A DNA stretch of 47,653 nucleotides from an uncultured Brevundimonas sp. (GCF_937863155.1 NZ_CALMFB010000068.1:1-47653); one strand, 5' to 3'. Counted from the stretch's first letter, positions 18,350-27,134 are shown. Translations and numbers: made by a program. The notes: generated by a model from the sequence alone, not told the origin.

Positions 18350-19185
18350 GGCGCGGTCCTTACGGTGACGGTCTGCACCTGGCCGTTGCGCTCGAACCGG
18401 ATGCGCGCCGTGGGGGCGGCGTCCAGTTCGCCACGCAGGGCGTTCAGGCTTTGAAGGCTGTTCAGTTCGGTGTCGTTGACGGCCAGGATGACATCGCCGG
18501 ATTGCAGGCCGGCGGCGCGCAGTGCGGCGCCGTCGCCGCGCCTCGACACCGTCAGGCCGTTGACCCGCCCGCCCTGAAGGCGCGGCCGCAGCGCCGCCTG
18601 GGCCGCCAGTCGCGCCGGATCGATCAGCCGGGTTTCGGCGGCGGTTGGCGCAACCTGGGGCGTCGGCGGAACCACGACGGGATCGTCATCGGCCACGGCG
18701 ACCGGCGCCGAAACGGGCACTTCGGCGAAGGCCAGGGTTTCGTCCGCCCCGCCGCGCGACAGGGTGACGCTTTCGGCGCCCACGGCCTTCAGCACCACGC
18801 CCGGCTCGATCTCTTCGCCGACGCCGACAGAAACCTGACGCCCGTCGGACAGGGCGATGATGGCCGATCCGCCGCCGGGTCCGCCCTGGCGTAGGCCGAA
18901 CAGGCGATAGCCGCCGGCAGCGGCGGTCACGGCGCCATCGCCGGACGCGCCGCGCGAGAACGGATCGAACCGCTGGAAGACGCTCAGATCGCCAGGGGCG
19001 GGGGCTACGCGGGCCGCGATCTCCGGCGCCTGGGCCGGCGCGATGAGGATCAGCACCAGCCGAACCGCCTGCATCGCCAGGGCCAGGCCCAGGGCGATCT
19101 CCACGCCGGTGCGAAGGGCGCGGGGGTGCGCGGCCAACCGACGACGGGCCGACCCGATAGTGTTTTGGAGCGCCCCGATCACCAT
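18346..19185 (-). CDS. gspC: Type II secretion protein C with PDZ-like domain
   Basis: Inner-membrane protein that couples the platform to the secretin. The 279 residues have one span at about 28-52 (VEIALGLALAMQAVRLVLILIA), a homology region at ~70-150 with YRLFGLRQGGPGGGSAIIALSDGRQVSVGVGEEI, a proline/valine-rich linker, and a C-terminal PDZ-like domain at ~205-279 (GLQSGDVILAVNDTELNSLQSLNALR). First gene of gspC-M. An AGGACGG stretch lies just upstream of the ATG. Confidence 0.92.
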   Translation of the reverse strand: MVIGALQNTIGSARRRLAAHPRALRTGVEIALGLALAMQAVRLVLILIAPAQAPEIAARVAPAPGDLSVFQRFDPFSRGASGDGAVTAAAGGYRLFGLRQGGPGGGSAIIALSDGRQVSVGVGEEIEPGVVLKAVGAESVTLSRGGADETLAFAEVPVSAPVAVADDDPVVVPPTPQVAPTAAETRLIDPARLAAQAALRPRLQGGRVNGLTVSRRGDGAALRAAGLQSGDVILAVNDTELNSLQSLNALRGELDAAPTARIRFERNGQVQTVTVRTAP

Positions 19186-19206
19186 GCCGCGTCCGTCCTG
19201 GACCCT

Positions 19207-19221
19207 GGCCCGTCACGGGCC
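19207..19221 (-). promoter_or_regulatory. Palindrome in the gspC leader
   Basis: GGCCCG-TCA-CGGGCC is a perfect six-base inverted repeat, 21 bases upstream of the gspC start codon. It could be an operator or a small leader hairpin. I could not identify a convincing promoter around it; CTCTAGGCAC just upstream on the minus strand is a weak -10 candidate. Confidence 0.3.
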
Positions 19222-19325
19222 GTGCTCGCGTGCCTAGAGCAATCGTCCGGGCACGGCTTCACGGCTGCATGACGCTGGCGACAATCGTCTGTGACGGTTG
19301 TGCGCGTTCACGGACAAGCTGTCGC

Positions 19326-19368
19326 AAAAACAAAAAAGGAGGAGCCGGCGGGGCGCGCCGACTCCTCC
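19326..19368 (-). terminator. Rho-independent terminator of the TonB-dependent receptor gene
   Basis: On the minus strand GGAGGAG-T-CGGCG pairs with CGCCG-G-CTCCTCC (twelve pairs, one mismatch, five-base loop). It is followed at once by TTTTTTGTTTTTG. It starts 16 bases after the receptor stop codon. It separates the receptor transcript from gspC and is the clearest intrinsic terminator in the window. Confidence 0.9.
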
Positions 19369-19384
19369 CATCCGTCGTATTGGA

Positions 19385-22009
19385 TCAGAAGCGCGCGGTC
19401 AGGCTGACCGAAGCGCCACGGCCCAGTTCGTAACCGTTGACGATGATCCGCTGGCCGCGCTGCTGGTATTCCAGGAACTCTTCACCCAGCAGGTTGCGGA
19501 CTTCGAAGGCGAAGCCGATCTCGCGCTCGCCGATGTCGAACGCCTTGCGGTAGACGAAGTCCAGCGACACGCCCGGCTCCTGGATCAGGTCCGGCTCGCC
19601 CGGCCGGCCGCGCGCCGAGACGCGCTCCGACACATAGTTGGCGATCAGGGTCGCCTGCGAACGGGCCTGGTCGTCTTCCCAGCCGAACTGCAGGTTGGCG
19701 ACGTGTTCCGACTGGCCTTGCAGGCGGCTGCCGTCGATGACGTAGAAGCTGGCCGGTTGCGCCACGCCCAGGCTGTTCTGGGTGATGACGGTGTCGCCCG
19801 CATCGACGTTCACCTGAGAGTCGGCGAAGGTGTAGTTGGCCTGCACCAGCCAGCGCTTGTCGGCGATGAAGCCCAGGCCCGCATCCGGGAACTCGAAGAA
19901 CTTCTTGGCTTCGATCTCGAAGCCCTGAACGATGGCTTCGGGCGCGTTCAGGAAGGTCTGCGAGATCGACGAGCCCTGGTCGATGACGCTGGATTCAACC
20001 GGCTTGTCCAGGGACTTCCAGAAGACGCCGGCGGTCACATACTGGGCGCGGGCGAAATACCATTCCCAGCGCAGGTCCAGGTTGGTGATCTCGGTATCGA
20101 CCAGATACGGGTTGCCGATGAAGGTGCGGTCGCTTTCGACGTCCGTGTACTGTTGCGGCGCCAGTTCGCGGAACTGGGGACGACCGATGGTCTTGGACGC
20201 GCCCAGACGCAGTTGCATGTCCTCGGCGAAATTCCAGGTCACCGTCGCGGCCGGCAGCCAGTACTGTTCTTCGATCCGGGTCGGCAGGAAGCCGGTCGAA
20301 CCGCCGAACAGATCGCGCGGGCTCACTTCCTGCTCGCCGTCCTCGAAGCGGACGCCGAGGTTCAGATTGACCAGCGGGATCACCTCGGCCGCCACCTGAC
20401 CATAGACGGCGTTGACCGTCAGGCGGCCGTCGAAGGCGGCGGCGCCGTTGGTGCCGGTGATTTCCTCGATCTGCAGGTACGGGCCGATGTTGCGGTCCGA
20501 GAACAGATAATCGACGCGCGATTCCAGCTGGTCCTGGGTCAGGCCGTTGGGGGCGATGAAGCGCAGGGTCCGCTGTTGCGCGCTGCGGGTGTTCTCATAG
20601 GCCGAGACGCCGAACGAGAAGACGGCTTCGCGATAGTCCGACAGCGGCAGGGTGTAGGCCACGTCGGCGCCGCCCGAGATCACTTCGTCGTCCAGCTCGC
20701 TGAACGCGATGGCGTTGGTCTCGATGTCGTGGATCCAGTCGCCCGCGATATTCTGGCCATAGCCGAAGCGGGTCTCGTACGGCGCATCGCGCGAGGTTTC
20801 CGCATAGGCCGCGCGCCAGGTCAGTTTCAGCGCGCCGTCGATGAAGTCATGCTCGCCGGCCAGTTGGCTGGAGAACAGCTGACGGACGTACCATTCCGTA
20901 TAGTCGGTGCGGCGCTGACCGCCCGAAGCGTCGTCGAAACCGGCCTGGGTGCGGGCTTCCTTGGTCGTGTTGCGCACGAACAGGTTGGTCCACCGCAGGG
21001 TGTGGTTTTCACCCGTCAGGCTGAAGCCGGCCAGGGCGTTCAGCTTGATGTCGTTCTGGGTCGATATGAAGTCGAAGTCGTCGGCCAGGATGAAGTTGCC
21101 GGCGTCGATGCGGCCCGACTGGCGATCACCCTGACGGGTCGACCAGCTGTTGCCGTAGCCGGCCACGAACACGCCGCCCAGGTCGCCGAAGCCGGTCTCG
21201 ACCGAGCCGCCGCCGGTGAAGCGAACGCCGAAATCGGGCTGGATGTCTTCGCTCTGCAGCAGGCGCAGCGGCGCGTTGACCAGCGACTGGCCGATGTGAC
21301 GCAGTTCGGTGGCGTCATAGGCGCCGCCGATCCGACGGCCCGAGCCGAACGCCAGACGCAGCGGCAGCGGCAGGTCGCGCGTACCGTCGTCGAAGCCGGT
21401 GAAGTCGGTGCGCGAACCCATGTAGATCAGGCCGTCGCGGCCGGTCGTCTCGCTGTCGCCGCCCGTGGACAGCTGCATCGAGAAGAAGGGCGTGCGCGGC
21501 GTCTTGATGGTCTGCAGGTCGATCACGCCGCCGCCGAACTCGCCGGGGTAGGTGACCGAATAGGATTTCTGAACGGTCACGCCGCCCAGGATTTCCGACG
21601 GGAACAGGTCCAGAGGAACGACGCGTTGCAGCGGTTCCGGGCTGGGCAGGGGAGAGCCGTTCAGCAGGGCCGAGGAATAGCGCTCGCCCAGGCCGCGCAC
21701 ATAGACGAAGCGGCCTTCGACGACCGACAGGCCGGTCACGCGGACCAGGGCCTCGGCGGCGCTGCTGTCGCCCGTGCGCTGCAGGTCTTCCGAGGTCAGG
21801 AAGGCCGCGACTTCGGGGCTCTGGCGATTGGGTTCAGGAATGTTGCGACCCAGAACGACGATCTCGTCGACCTGGGCGGTTTGTTCGAGGGCCGGCGATT
21901 GCTGGGCCTCGGGAGCGGCCTGCGGGGCGGCCTGAGCCAGGGCCTGAGGCGCGATCAGCGCGCTGGTGGCCAGGAGGAGCCCGCCCAGGCTCATACGAAA
22001 GCTGTTCAT
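19385..22009 (-). CDS. TonB-dependent outer-membrane receptor
   Basis: An 874-residue protein with signal peptide MNSFRMSLGGLLLATSALIAPQALAQ, a Gln/Ala/Pro-rich stretch, a TonB-box-like VDEIVVLG, a plug domain (LVRVTGLSVVEGRFVYVRGLGERYSSALLNG, GGVIDLQTI) and a C-terminal beta-barrel ending in SVSLTARF with terminal Phe. The start is the ATG at 22009; the frame is open upstream but that part carries no signal peptide. It lies 83 bases downstream of the lipoprotein gene on the same strand and upstream of gspC. The substrate is unknown. The close pairing with an exported lipoprotein suggests joint function. Confidence 0.93.
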   Translation of the reverse strand: MNSFRMSLGGLLLATSALIAPQALAQAAPQAAPEAQQSPALEQTAQVDEIVVLGRNIPEPNRQSPEVAAFLTSEDLQRTGDSSAAEALVRVTGLSVVEGRFVYVRGLGERYSSALLNGSPLPSPEPLQRVVPLDLFPSEILGGVTVQKSYSVTYPGEFGGGVIDLQTIKTPRTPFFSMQLSTGGDSETTGRDGLIYMGSRTDFTGFDDGTRDLPLPLRLAFGSGRRIGGAYDATELRHIGQSLVNAPLRLLQSEDIQPDFGVRFTGGGSVETGFGDLGGVFVAGYGNSWSTRQGDRQSGRIDAGNFILADDFDFISTQNDIKLNALAGFSLTGENHTLRWTNLFVRNTTKEARTQAGFDDASGGQRRTDYTEWYVRQLFSSQLAGEHDFIDGALKLTWRAAYAETSRDAPYETRFGYGQNIAGDWIHDIETNAIAFSELDDEVISGGADVAYTLPLSDYREAVFSFGVSAYENTRSAQQRTLRFIAPNGLTQDQLESRVDYLFSDRNIGPYLQIEEITGTNGAAAFDGRLTVNAVYGQVAAEVIPLVNLNLGVRFEDGEQEVSPRDLFGGSTGFLPTRIEEQYWLPAATVTWNFAEDMQLRLGASKTIGRPQFRELAPQQYTDVESDRTFIGNPYLVDTEITNLDLRWEWYFARAQYVTAGVFWKSLDKPVESSVIDQGSSISQTFLNAPEAIVQGFEIEAKKFFEFPDAGLGFIADKRWLVQANYTFADSQVNVDAGDTVITQNSLGVAQPASFYVIDGSRLQGQSEHVANLQFGWEDDQARSQATLIANYVSERVSARGRPGEPDLIQEPGVSLDFVYRKAFDIGEREIGFAFEVRNLLGEEFLEYQQRGQRIIVNGYELGRGASVSLTARF

Positions 22010-22053
22010 GATCTGCGCCTTCAGGAAATGACGGAAGAAACCGAAGAAAGGGC

Positions 22054-22082
22054 GGGCGGCGCATCGCCTGGACGCGCCGCCC
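22054..22082 (-). terminator. Hairpin between the lipoprotein and receptor genes
   Basis: On the minus strand GGGCGGCGC pairs perfectly with GCGCCGCCC (nine pairs, eleven-base loop). It is followed by GCCCTTTCTTCGGTTTCTT. It starts about ten bases after the lipoprotein stop and ends 45 bases before the receptor ATG. It may act as an attenuator that makes the receptor less expressed than the lipoprotein, or as a stabilising 3' hairpin. Confidence 0.5.
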
Positions 22083-22092
22083 GTCTCCGTCG

Positions 22093-23616
22093 TCAGCAGT
22101 TCGAGCCGGCTTGCAGGCCGCAGGTCCAGCCCAGGTACCAGGTGTCGGCGGCGTTGCGCACGGCGCCGATGTAGGTCACGGCCTGGAAGTAGCTGTAGAT
22201 GGCCGGAGCGTTGGTCGGGGTGACCGCCGTCTCGTTGGCGCCGTTGATGAACGTCAGCAGGGTGTTCTGCATCGTGGCGCCGGCCGGGGCGGTCAGGGTG
22301 CTGGTGCCCGCGGCGGTGTTGTTGGTGTTGGTGGCCGACAGGAAGACCGCTTCGGTCGCGGCGGCGTTGATGTTCGAGTCGTTCTCGTACGGACGCGAGC
22401 ACGAGAAGAAGACCGAACGGAAGACCGGGTTGTTGGCGACCGTCTGGGCGTCGTCGATGTCCAGGCAGGCGGCGGCCGAGGTGGTCGGGTTGATGAAGAC
22501 CGAGTTGATGATCGTCGGCTTGGTGCCCGAGTTCAGGGTGATGATCGCGTCGGCGGCCACGGCGGCGTTGCGGCCGACCACGGTCCAGTTCGAAACCTTG
22601 GGTTCGGCATAGAAGGCGGTGCCCGACGGGGCGGCCGACCATTCGAAGCCGCGCGAGCCGTTGGTCACGGCCGTCGGACGCTGGGTGATGATGCCGAACT
22701 GGGCGCCGCCCTTCCAGCCGGTGTCGGTATCCAGACCGTCGTCGTCGGCGCCGTTGATGACGATGTAGCGCAGGTTGACGGTGCCGCCGAAGATTTCGAT
22801 GCCGTCGTCCGAGCTGTTGTACGACTGGATGTATTCAACGGTGGTGGCGCGGCCGACGCCGGCCAGGGTCAGGGCCTGCAGCTCGTTGTTCGGCGAGATT
22901 TCGAAGCCCGAGTAGTTGATCTGGACGTAGCGCAGACGGCCCGAGTTGTCGTCCGGGCTGTTGCCGCCGTAGTTGGCGCTGGTGCCTTCGACCTGACCGA
23001 CGCAGGCGGCGTTCGGAGCGGTCACGCCCACCGGGCAGACGGCGCCCGGCGCGCGGCCGGCCAGGACGATGCCGCCCCACTGGCCCTGAGAGTTGGCCGT
23101 GGTGGTGCCTTCGACGTTCTGACGGCTGGTGAAGATGATCGGGTTGGTCGCGGTGCCTTCGGCGAAGATCTGCGAGCCGCGGTTGACCAGCAGATAGTCC
23201 GAGCCGCCCGAAGCGAACAGTTTGACGCCGGCTTCGACGGTCAGGATGCCTTGCTGGCTGCCGGCGATCGGGGCGTTCGGATCGGCGCCGCGATCGGTGC
23301 CGACTTCGGTGCGGCCGCTGATGGAATAGATGGTGCCGGCGCGCAGCGGCACCGTCAGATTGCCCACGATCTGCTGCGGCAGCTGGCAGGCGCGCAGGGT
23401 GCCGTTGGCGACCACGCCGACGTTGGCGAAGCCGGTCGGGCAGTCAGCGGCGGGCGTGCCGGGGGGCAGCGGGTTCGGGTTGTTACCGCCGCCATTGTTG
23501 CCGCCATTGCCGAAGTCGCCCTCGCCGGGCGAAGCCACTTCGGCCGAGCCGCAGGCGGCCAGGGTCAGGGCGCTGGCGGCGACCGCCATCAGAGTCTTGG
23601 TGCGAAGGCCGAGCAT
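22093..23616 (-). CDS. Exported beta-helix lipoprotein, ElpS-like candidate type II secretion substrate
   Basis: A 507-residue protein starting MLGLRTKTLMAVAASALTLAACGSA: a lipoprotein signal with lipobox LAAC, cysteine near residue 21. Glycine/asparagine-rich stretches follow (NGGNNGGGNNPNP). The body has runs typical of a parallel beta-helix (LRYVQINYSGFEI, VEYIQSYNSSDDGIEIFGG, GADDDGLDTDTGWKGG). Besides the lipid cysteine it has eight cysteines, the last two in the terminal GWTCGLQAGSNC, enough for four disulfides. AGGTGG precedes the ATG by seven bases. It lies upstream of a TonB-dependent receptor and gspC-M, like Caulobacter ElpS, a lipoprotein released by type II secretion. Homology to ElpS is inferred, not computed. 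Confidence 0.8.
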   Translation of the reverse strand: MLGLRTKTLMAVAASALTLAACGSAEVASPGEGDFGNGGNNGGGNNPNPLPPGTPAADCPTGFANVGVVANGTLRACQLPQQIVGNLTVPLRAGTIYSISGRTEVGTDRGADPNAPIAGSQQGILTVEAGVKLFASGGSDYLLVNRGSQIFAEGTATNPIIFTSRQNVEGTTTANSQGQWGGIVLAGRAPGAVCPVGVTAPNAACVGQVEGTSANYGGNSPDDNSGRLRYVQINYSGFEISPNNELQALTLAGVGRATTVEYIQSYNSSDDGIEIFGGTVNLRYIVINGADDDGLDTDTGWKGGAQFGIITQRPTAVTNGSRGFEWSAAPSGTAFYAEPKVSNWTVVGRNAAVAADAIITLNSGTKPTIINSVFINPTTSAAACLDIDDAQTVANNPVFRSVFFSCSRPYENDSNINAAATEAVFLSATNTNNTAAGTSTLTAPAGATMQNTLLTFINGANETAVTPTNAPAIYSYFQAVTYIGAVRNAADTWYLGWTCGLQAGSNC

Positions 23617-24129
23617 CTCAATCCACCTTTTGGAAATCGCTGTTTGAACGACAGGTGGCGCGGCGGAACACCATGTCCCGTCCATGCGAAATCGCCCCAC
23701 TGCCCGGCCATTGGCCTAGCGGCGGGATATGACGGGGAGGCCGCCATAAGGTGACGGTTCGCCCCATGTTCGGTGAAGTTGTCGCGGCGGTTCGGTGAAA
23801 GACCGTCAGGGTTCGCAGCGACTGTCATCAAGGCCCCCATAGCCGGCGGCGTTCAGGCCAGAACCGCGTGAATCTTCGCCGGGTGGGGCGTCCACAGATC
23901 CGCCGGGATCACCAGATCGGCGTCTCGTCGGGCAGGGGCGCGGTGCAACAACACGGAAACGTCAGTTGTTCGCCCTGGCCGGACTTTTCACTTTCCCCGC
24001 ACAGCGATTCTTGAGTGCGGATGTCGGTGCAAGCGAGGGTTGCGCCTTAAACCTCTTGTCAGGAACGGTCGTGATAGGTCTTTCCACAAGAGCCTTGGAA
24101 CGGGGCATCCAGTTGGGGGAACTGGAGTC
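23617..24129. other. Divergent intergenic region between the lipoprotein and hybrid kinase genes
   Basis: About 510 bases without a convincing gene. It holds two exact copies of GTTCGGTGAA (23768-23777 and 23790-23799) spaced 22 bases, about two helical turns, and an inverted pair AACAAC/GTTGTT (23947-23970). It must contain the promoters of both divergent genes. I found no tandem CTGTCAT Pho box. The kinase start has GGAG eight bases upstream of its ATG. Minus-strand open frames across this region continue antisense to the kinase gene and are shadows. Confidence 0.6.
23768..23799. promoter_or_regulatory. Direct repeat GTTCGGTGAA, 22-base spacing
   Basis: Two identical ten-base copies begin exactly 22 bases apart, about 152 bases upstream of the lipoprotein start. 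Same-face spacing is what two cooperating regulator protomers would need. The regulator is unknown. Confidence 0.4.
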
Positions 24130-25764
24130 ATGAGTGAACTGGCCAATGCGGTCGAAAAGATCGCTCGCGCCGCCACCGGTGAAGAAGTGGCGGACATCGT
24201 TCGAAGCGCGGCGCGACTGATGTCGGGCGCGGACGGCGTGGCGGTGGTGCTGAAGGACGGAGATCGCGTCCGCTATGTGGACGAAGACGCCGTCGGCCCC
24301 CTGTGGAAGGGGCGGGATTTTCCCATCGAGGCCTGCATATCGGGCTGGGCCATCCAGCACGACCAGACCGTCATCATCGAGGACGTCTATCAGGATCCGC
24401 GCATCCCGCTTGAGGTCTATCGCGCCACCTTCGTGCGCAGCTGCGTGATGACACCGGTTGGCCGGGGCGACCCGTTCGGCTGCATCGGCGCCTATTGGGC
24501 CGAGACCCGGTTGCCCAGCAAGCAGGAGGTGGACGCCCTGGATGCGATCGCCCGGGCGACGGCGGTGGCGCTGGAGAATCTGCGGCTGCGTCAATCGCTG
24601 GCCGACGCCCTGGGGCGCGCGGCGGAATCCAATCGGGTCAAGAGCGAGTTCCTGACCAATATGAGCCACGAAATCCGCACGCCGCTGAACGGCGTCATCG
24701 GCGGCCTGGCGGTGCTGGCGGCCGAAGCGGGCGCGACGCCGCGTCAGGCCGACCTGATCCGGCTGCTGGGGGATTCGACCCGTCAGCTGGAAGACGTGCT
24801 GAAGACCATCTTCGATTTCGTCCGCATTCAGGGCGACGTTCAGGACATCGACATCCAGTCCATCGACGTGGCGAGCGAAATCCTCGAGGTGGTCGATTTC
24901 CTCAGGGGGCGTCTGGACCAGAAGGGGCTGGCGCTCGAGATCGAGATCGACCCGTCCATTCGAATACGGGCGCGGACCGACGGCGCGGCGCTGAAACGGA
25001 TCGTCGCCAACCTCCTGCTCAACGCCATCAATTTCACGCCGACGGGCAAGGTTTCGGTGCGGGCGAGGCTGGACGACGGCATGGGGGTGATTACCGTCGC
25101 CGACACGGGCGTGGGCGTCGCCGAAACCGATCAGACGCGCATCTTCAGCGATTTCGCACAGCTGGACGGCTCGGCCACGCGGACGGTGGGCGGCATGGGG
25201 CTGGGGCTGACGATCTGCCGCAGGCTGCTGGATAATTTGGGCGGCGACATATCGGTGCAGAGCGCGCTGGGGCAGGGATCGGTCTTCACCGTGCGTCTGC
25301 CGCTGCCTGCCGCCCCGGAAGAGGTGATCGGCGCCGAAGACGTGGTCGCTGACACGGCGCCGCGCATCCTGGTGGTCGATGACCATCCGACCAATCGCCG
25401 GGTCATGGGACTGCTGCTGGCCCAGGCCGGCGCCGAATCGGTCATGGCGGTGAATGGCGCCGAAGCGGTGGAGTTGTTTGCGAACGAACGGTTCGACGTC
25501 GTGCTGATGGATGTGCAGATGCCGGTCATGGACGGCCTGGAGGCGACCCGGCGGATTCGCGCCCTGGAAGCGGATCGCGGTGTCGGGCCTACGCCGGTCA
25601 TCATGGTCACCGCCAACGCCATGCCGGAGGATGCGCGCGCCAGCCGAGCCGCGGGGGCCGACCGGCATCTGGCCAAACCGGTCAATCCGGTCTTGCTGTT
25701 TACAGCCTTGTCCGAGGCGCTGCGGGCCACGGCCGTCCCGGCGACCCTTGTGGAAACCGCTTGA
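24130..25764 (+). CDS. Hybrid sensor histidine kinase (GAF-HisKA-HATPase-receiver)
   Basis: A 544-residue soluble kinase without membrane spans. Residues ~15-155 form a GAF-type sensor ([35 protein letters not shown]). The H-box [12 protein letters not shown] carries His180. The HATPase domain has [13 protein letters not shown] (N-box), DTGVGV and GLGLTIC. A C-terminal receiver at ~415-535 has [10 protein letters not shown], the phospho-acceptor Asp461 in VLMDVQMP, and a conserved Lys in HLAKPVNP. Internal phosphotransfer from His180 to Asp461 is expected. No output domain or Hpt protein is nearby. It is divergent from the lipoprotein gene, so it may share control with it, but its partner is unknown. 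Confidence 0.93.
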   Translation: MSELANAVEKIARAATGEEVADIVRSAARLMSGADGVAVVLKDGDRVRYVDEDAVGPLWKGRDFPIEACISGWAIQHDQTVIIEDVYQDPRIPLEVYRATFVRSCVMTPVGRGDPFGCIGAYWAETRLPSKQEVDALDAIARATAVALENLRLRQSLADALGRAAESNRVKSEFLTNMSHEIRTPLNGVIGGLAVLAAEAGATPRQADLIRLLGDSTRQLEDVLKTIFDFVRIQGDVQDIDIQSIDVASEILEVVDFLRGRLDQKGLALEIEIDPSIRIRARTDGAALKRIVANLLLNAINFTPTGKVSVRARLDDGMGVITVADTGVGVAETDQTRIFSDFAQLDGSATRTVGGMGLGLTICRRLLDNLGGDISVQSALGQGSVFTVRLPLPAAPEEVIGAEDVVADTAPRILVVDDHPTNRRVMGLLLAQAGAESVMAVNGAEAVELFANERFDVVLMDVQMPVMDGLEATRRIRALEADRGVGPTPVIMVTANAMPEDARASRAAGADRHLAKPVNPVLLFTALSEALRATAVPATLVETA

Positions 25765-25848
25765 GGCGGATCCGCTGTCGAGGCGCCTAGACCGGGGCGC
25801 CTGTCAGGCTTCGATCATCGTCGGCGGATCTCGAAATCCGGCCATGAA

Positions 25849-25881
25849 ACCGCCGTCCGGCCAGCAGAGCCGAACGGCGGT
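25849..25881 (+). terminator. Hairpin downstream of the hybrid kinase gene
   Basis: ACCGCCGT (25849-25856) pairs perfectly with ACGGCGGT (25874-25881). Inside the loop CGGC and GCCG can extend the fold. It lies in the gap between two convergent genes, about 85 bases after the kinase stop. No long U-run follows. Confidence 0.5.
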
Positions 25882-25940
25882 CTTGCGGCGACGCCTGCAG
25901 GTTTAGGGCCGGCCGACTGGTCGTCATTGGGGCGGCGGCG

Positions 25941-26378
25941 TTATTCCGCCACGGCCTGGGCCGCACGGGTGGCGATGGCGGCGCAGTCCTTGATGTAGCC
26001 GGCGTAGTCGTCGGTGACGGGCTGGTTCTCGGTCGGGGCGTGACGGAAGGCGTTGGTCGCGCTTTGCCGGGCCTGGGTCGACAGGCCCAGTTCGCCGCCC
26101 CGTTCGATCAGCTTCAGGAAGGAGTTGTCCGGCGCGCTGGCCAGGGCCTGGGCCGTGTCGGCCGGAAGGCGTTCGGCGATCGCCCGGGCGCGCATCAGCG
26201 AAAGGCGGCACTCCAGGGCGCGCAGCATCAGGTCTTCGGGCGACAGGGTGTCGGCGATCGACACGACGGGCGCGGCGGCCGCCTCGGCCTTTTCCGTGGC
26301 GGCGTCCGGGCTGCAGGCCGAGACGCCCAACAGAGTGGCCGTGATGACGACGGTGGGCAGGAAAGAGCGGACGGCCAT
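25941..26378 (-). CDS. Small lipoprotein of unknown function
   Basis: The 145-residue product has signal peptide MAVRSFLPTVVITATLLGVSAC with lipobox GVSAC (lipid-bearing Cys at residue 22). An Ala/Glu-rich linker and a mostly helical domain follow; the latter contains LECRLSLMRARAIAERL, two further cysteines (ECRL and KDCAAI) and the end AQAVAE. AAGGA seven to eight bases before the ATG is a good ribosome binding site. It lies downstream of the histidine kinase/regulator pair on the same strand, 99 bases away. I do not recognise a family. Confidence 0.75.
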   Translation of the reverse strand: MAVRSFLPTVVITATLLGVSACSPDAATEKAEAAAAPVVSIADTLSPEDLMLRALECRLSLMRARAIAERLPADTAQALASAPDNSFLKLIERGGELGLSTQARQSATNAFRHAPTENQPVTDDYAGYIKDCAAIATRAAQAVAE

Positions 26379-26477
26379 GTTTGATCCTTGCGGAGGGAGG
26401 GGCGCCAGAGGCGGGGAGGGGCGTTCCCGGCCTTCTAGTCGGCCCGACGCCTCGGCGCGGTCCCATGGCTATGGGGG

Positions 26478-27134
26478 TCAGAGGTTCAGATGTCCGCGCT
26501 GCACGGCGGCGAACACGGCTTCGCCGCGGGAATTGACCTCCAGCTTGCGATAGATGGCCTTCACATGATCGCCCACGGTCAGCGGCGAAATGCCCAGCTC
26601 ACGCGCGGCGGACTTGTAGCTGTGGCCGCGTGAGAACAGGGTCAGAAGATCGGTTTCGCGCGGGGTCAGCCGCTCTGCCGCCGGGATGTCGGGCGCGGCC
26701 GCTACGGGCGTCTTCAGCGCGTCCAGCAGAAAGACGGCGGCCGCCGCGCTGATGGGCGCGCCACCGTCCAAGGTGGCCCGTATGCCGTCCAGCACGGCTT
26801 CGCCCGAACTGTCCTTCAGCAGATAGCCGTCCGCCCCGGCTCTCAGGGCGGCGACCACGGTTTCACGATCGCCAAAGGCGGTGATGACCAGGGATCGAAC
26901 GCCCGCCGCCTTGATCCGGGGGATGAAGTCCAGGCCGCTGCCGTCCGGCAGGCCCAGATCGGTCAGGATCAGATGCGGTTGCTGGGCCAGCAGATTCGGG
27001 GCGTCCGCCAGCCGGGCCGCGACGCCAGACAGGCACAGGTCGGGCGCGCCTTCTATGATGTCCAGGAAGTAGTCGCGCACAGGCGCGCTGTCCTCCAGCA
27101 CGCCGATACGACGCGGTTCGACCGGAGGCGTCAT
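26478..27134 (-). CDS. NarL/FixJ-family response regulator
   Basis: A 218-residue transcription factor. The N-terminal receiver domain has acidic residues in GVLEDSAPVRD, phospho-acceptor Asp59 in LILTDLGLPDG, Thr in SLVITAFGD and Lys in GYLLKDSSGE. The C-terminal LuxR-type helix-turn-helix includes RLTPRETDLLTLFSRGHSYKSAARELGISPLTVGDHVKAIYRKLEV. The ATG overlaps the stop of the kinase gene as ATGA, marking the two as a cognate pair. Targets are unknown; the lipoprotein immediately downstream is a possible one. Confidence 0.94.
   Translation of the reverse strand: MTPPVEPRRIGVLEDSAPVRDYFLDIIEGAPDLCLSGVAARLADAPNLLAQQPHLILTDLGLPDGSGLDFIPRIKAAGVRSLVITAFGDRETVVAALRAGADGYLLKDSSGEAVLDGIRATLDGGAPISAAAAVFLLDALKTPVAAAPDIPAAERLTPRETDLLTLFSRGHSYKSAARELGISPLTVGDHVKAIYRKLEVNSRGEAVFAAVQRGHLNL

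Noticed and set aside
22010-22642. Longer version of the receptor gene starting at 22642
   Set aside because: The extra part is antisense-like low-complexity sequence overlapping the lipoprotein gene. The signal peptide begins at ATG 22009.
23617-24129. PhoB box upstream of the ElpS-like gene
   Set aside because: Single CTGTCAT at 23822 and a CCGTCAG at 23803 are not spaced by 11 bases; no tandem Pho box was found, so phosphate control is not supported by the sequence alone.
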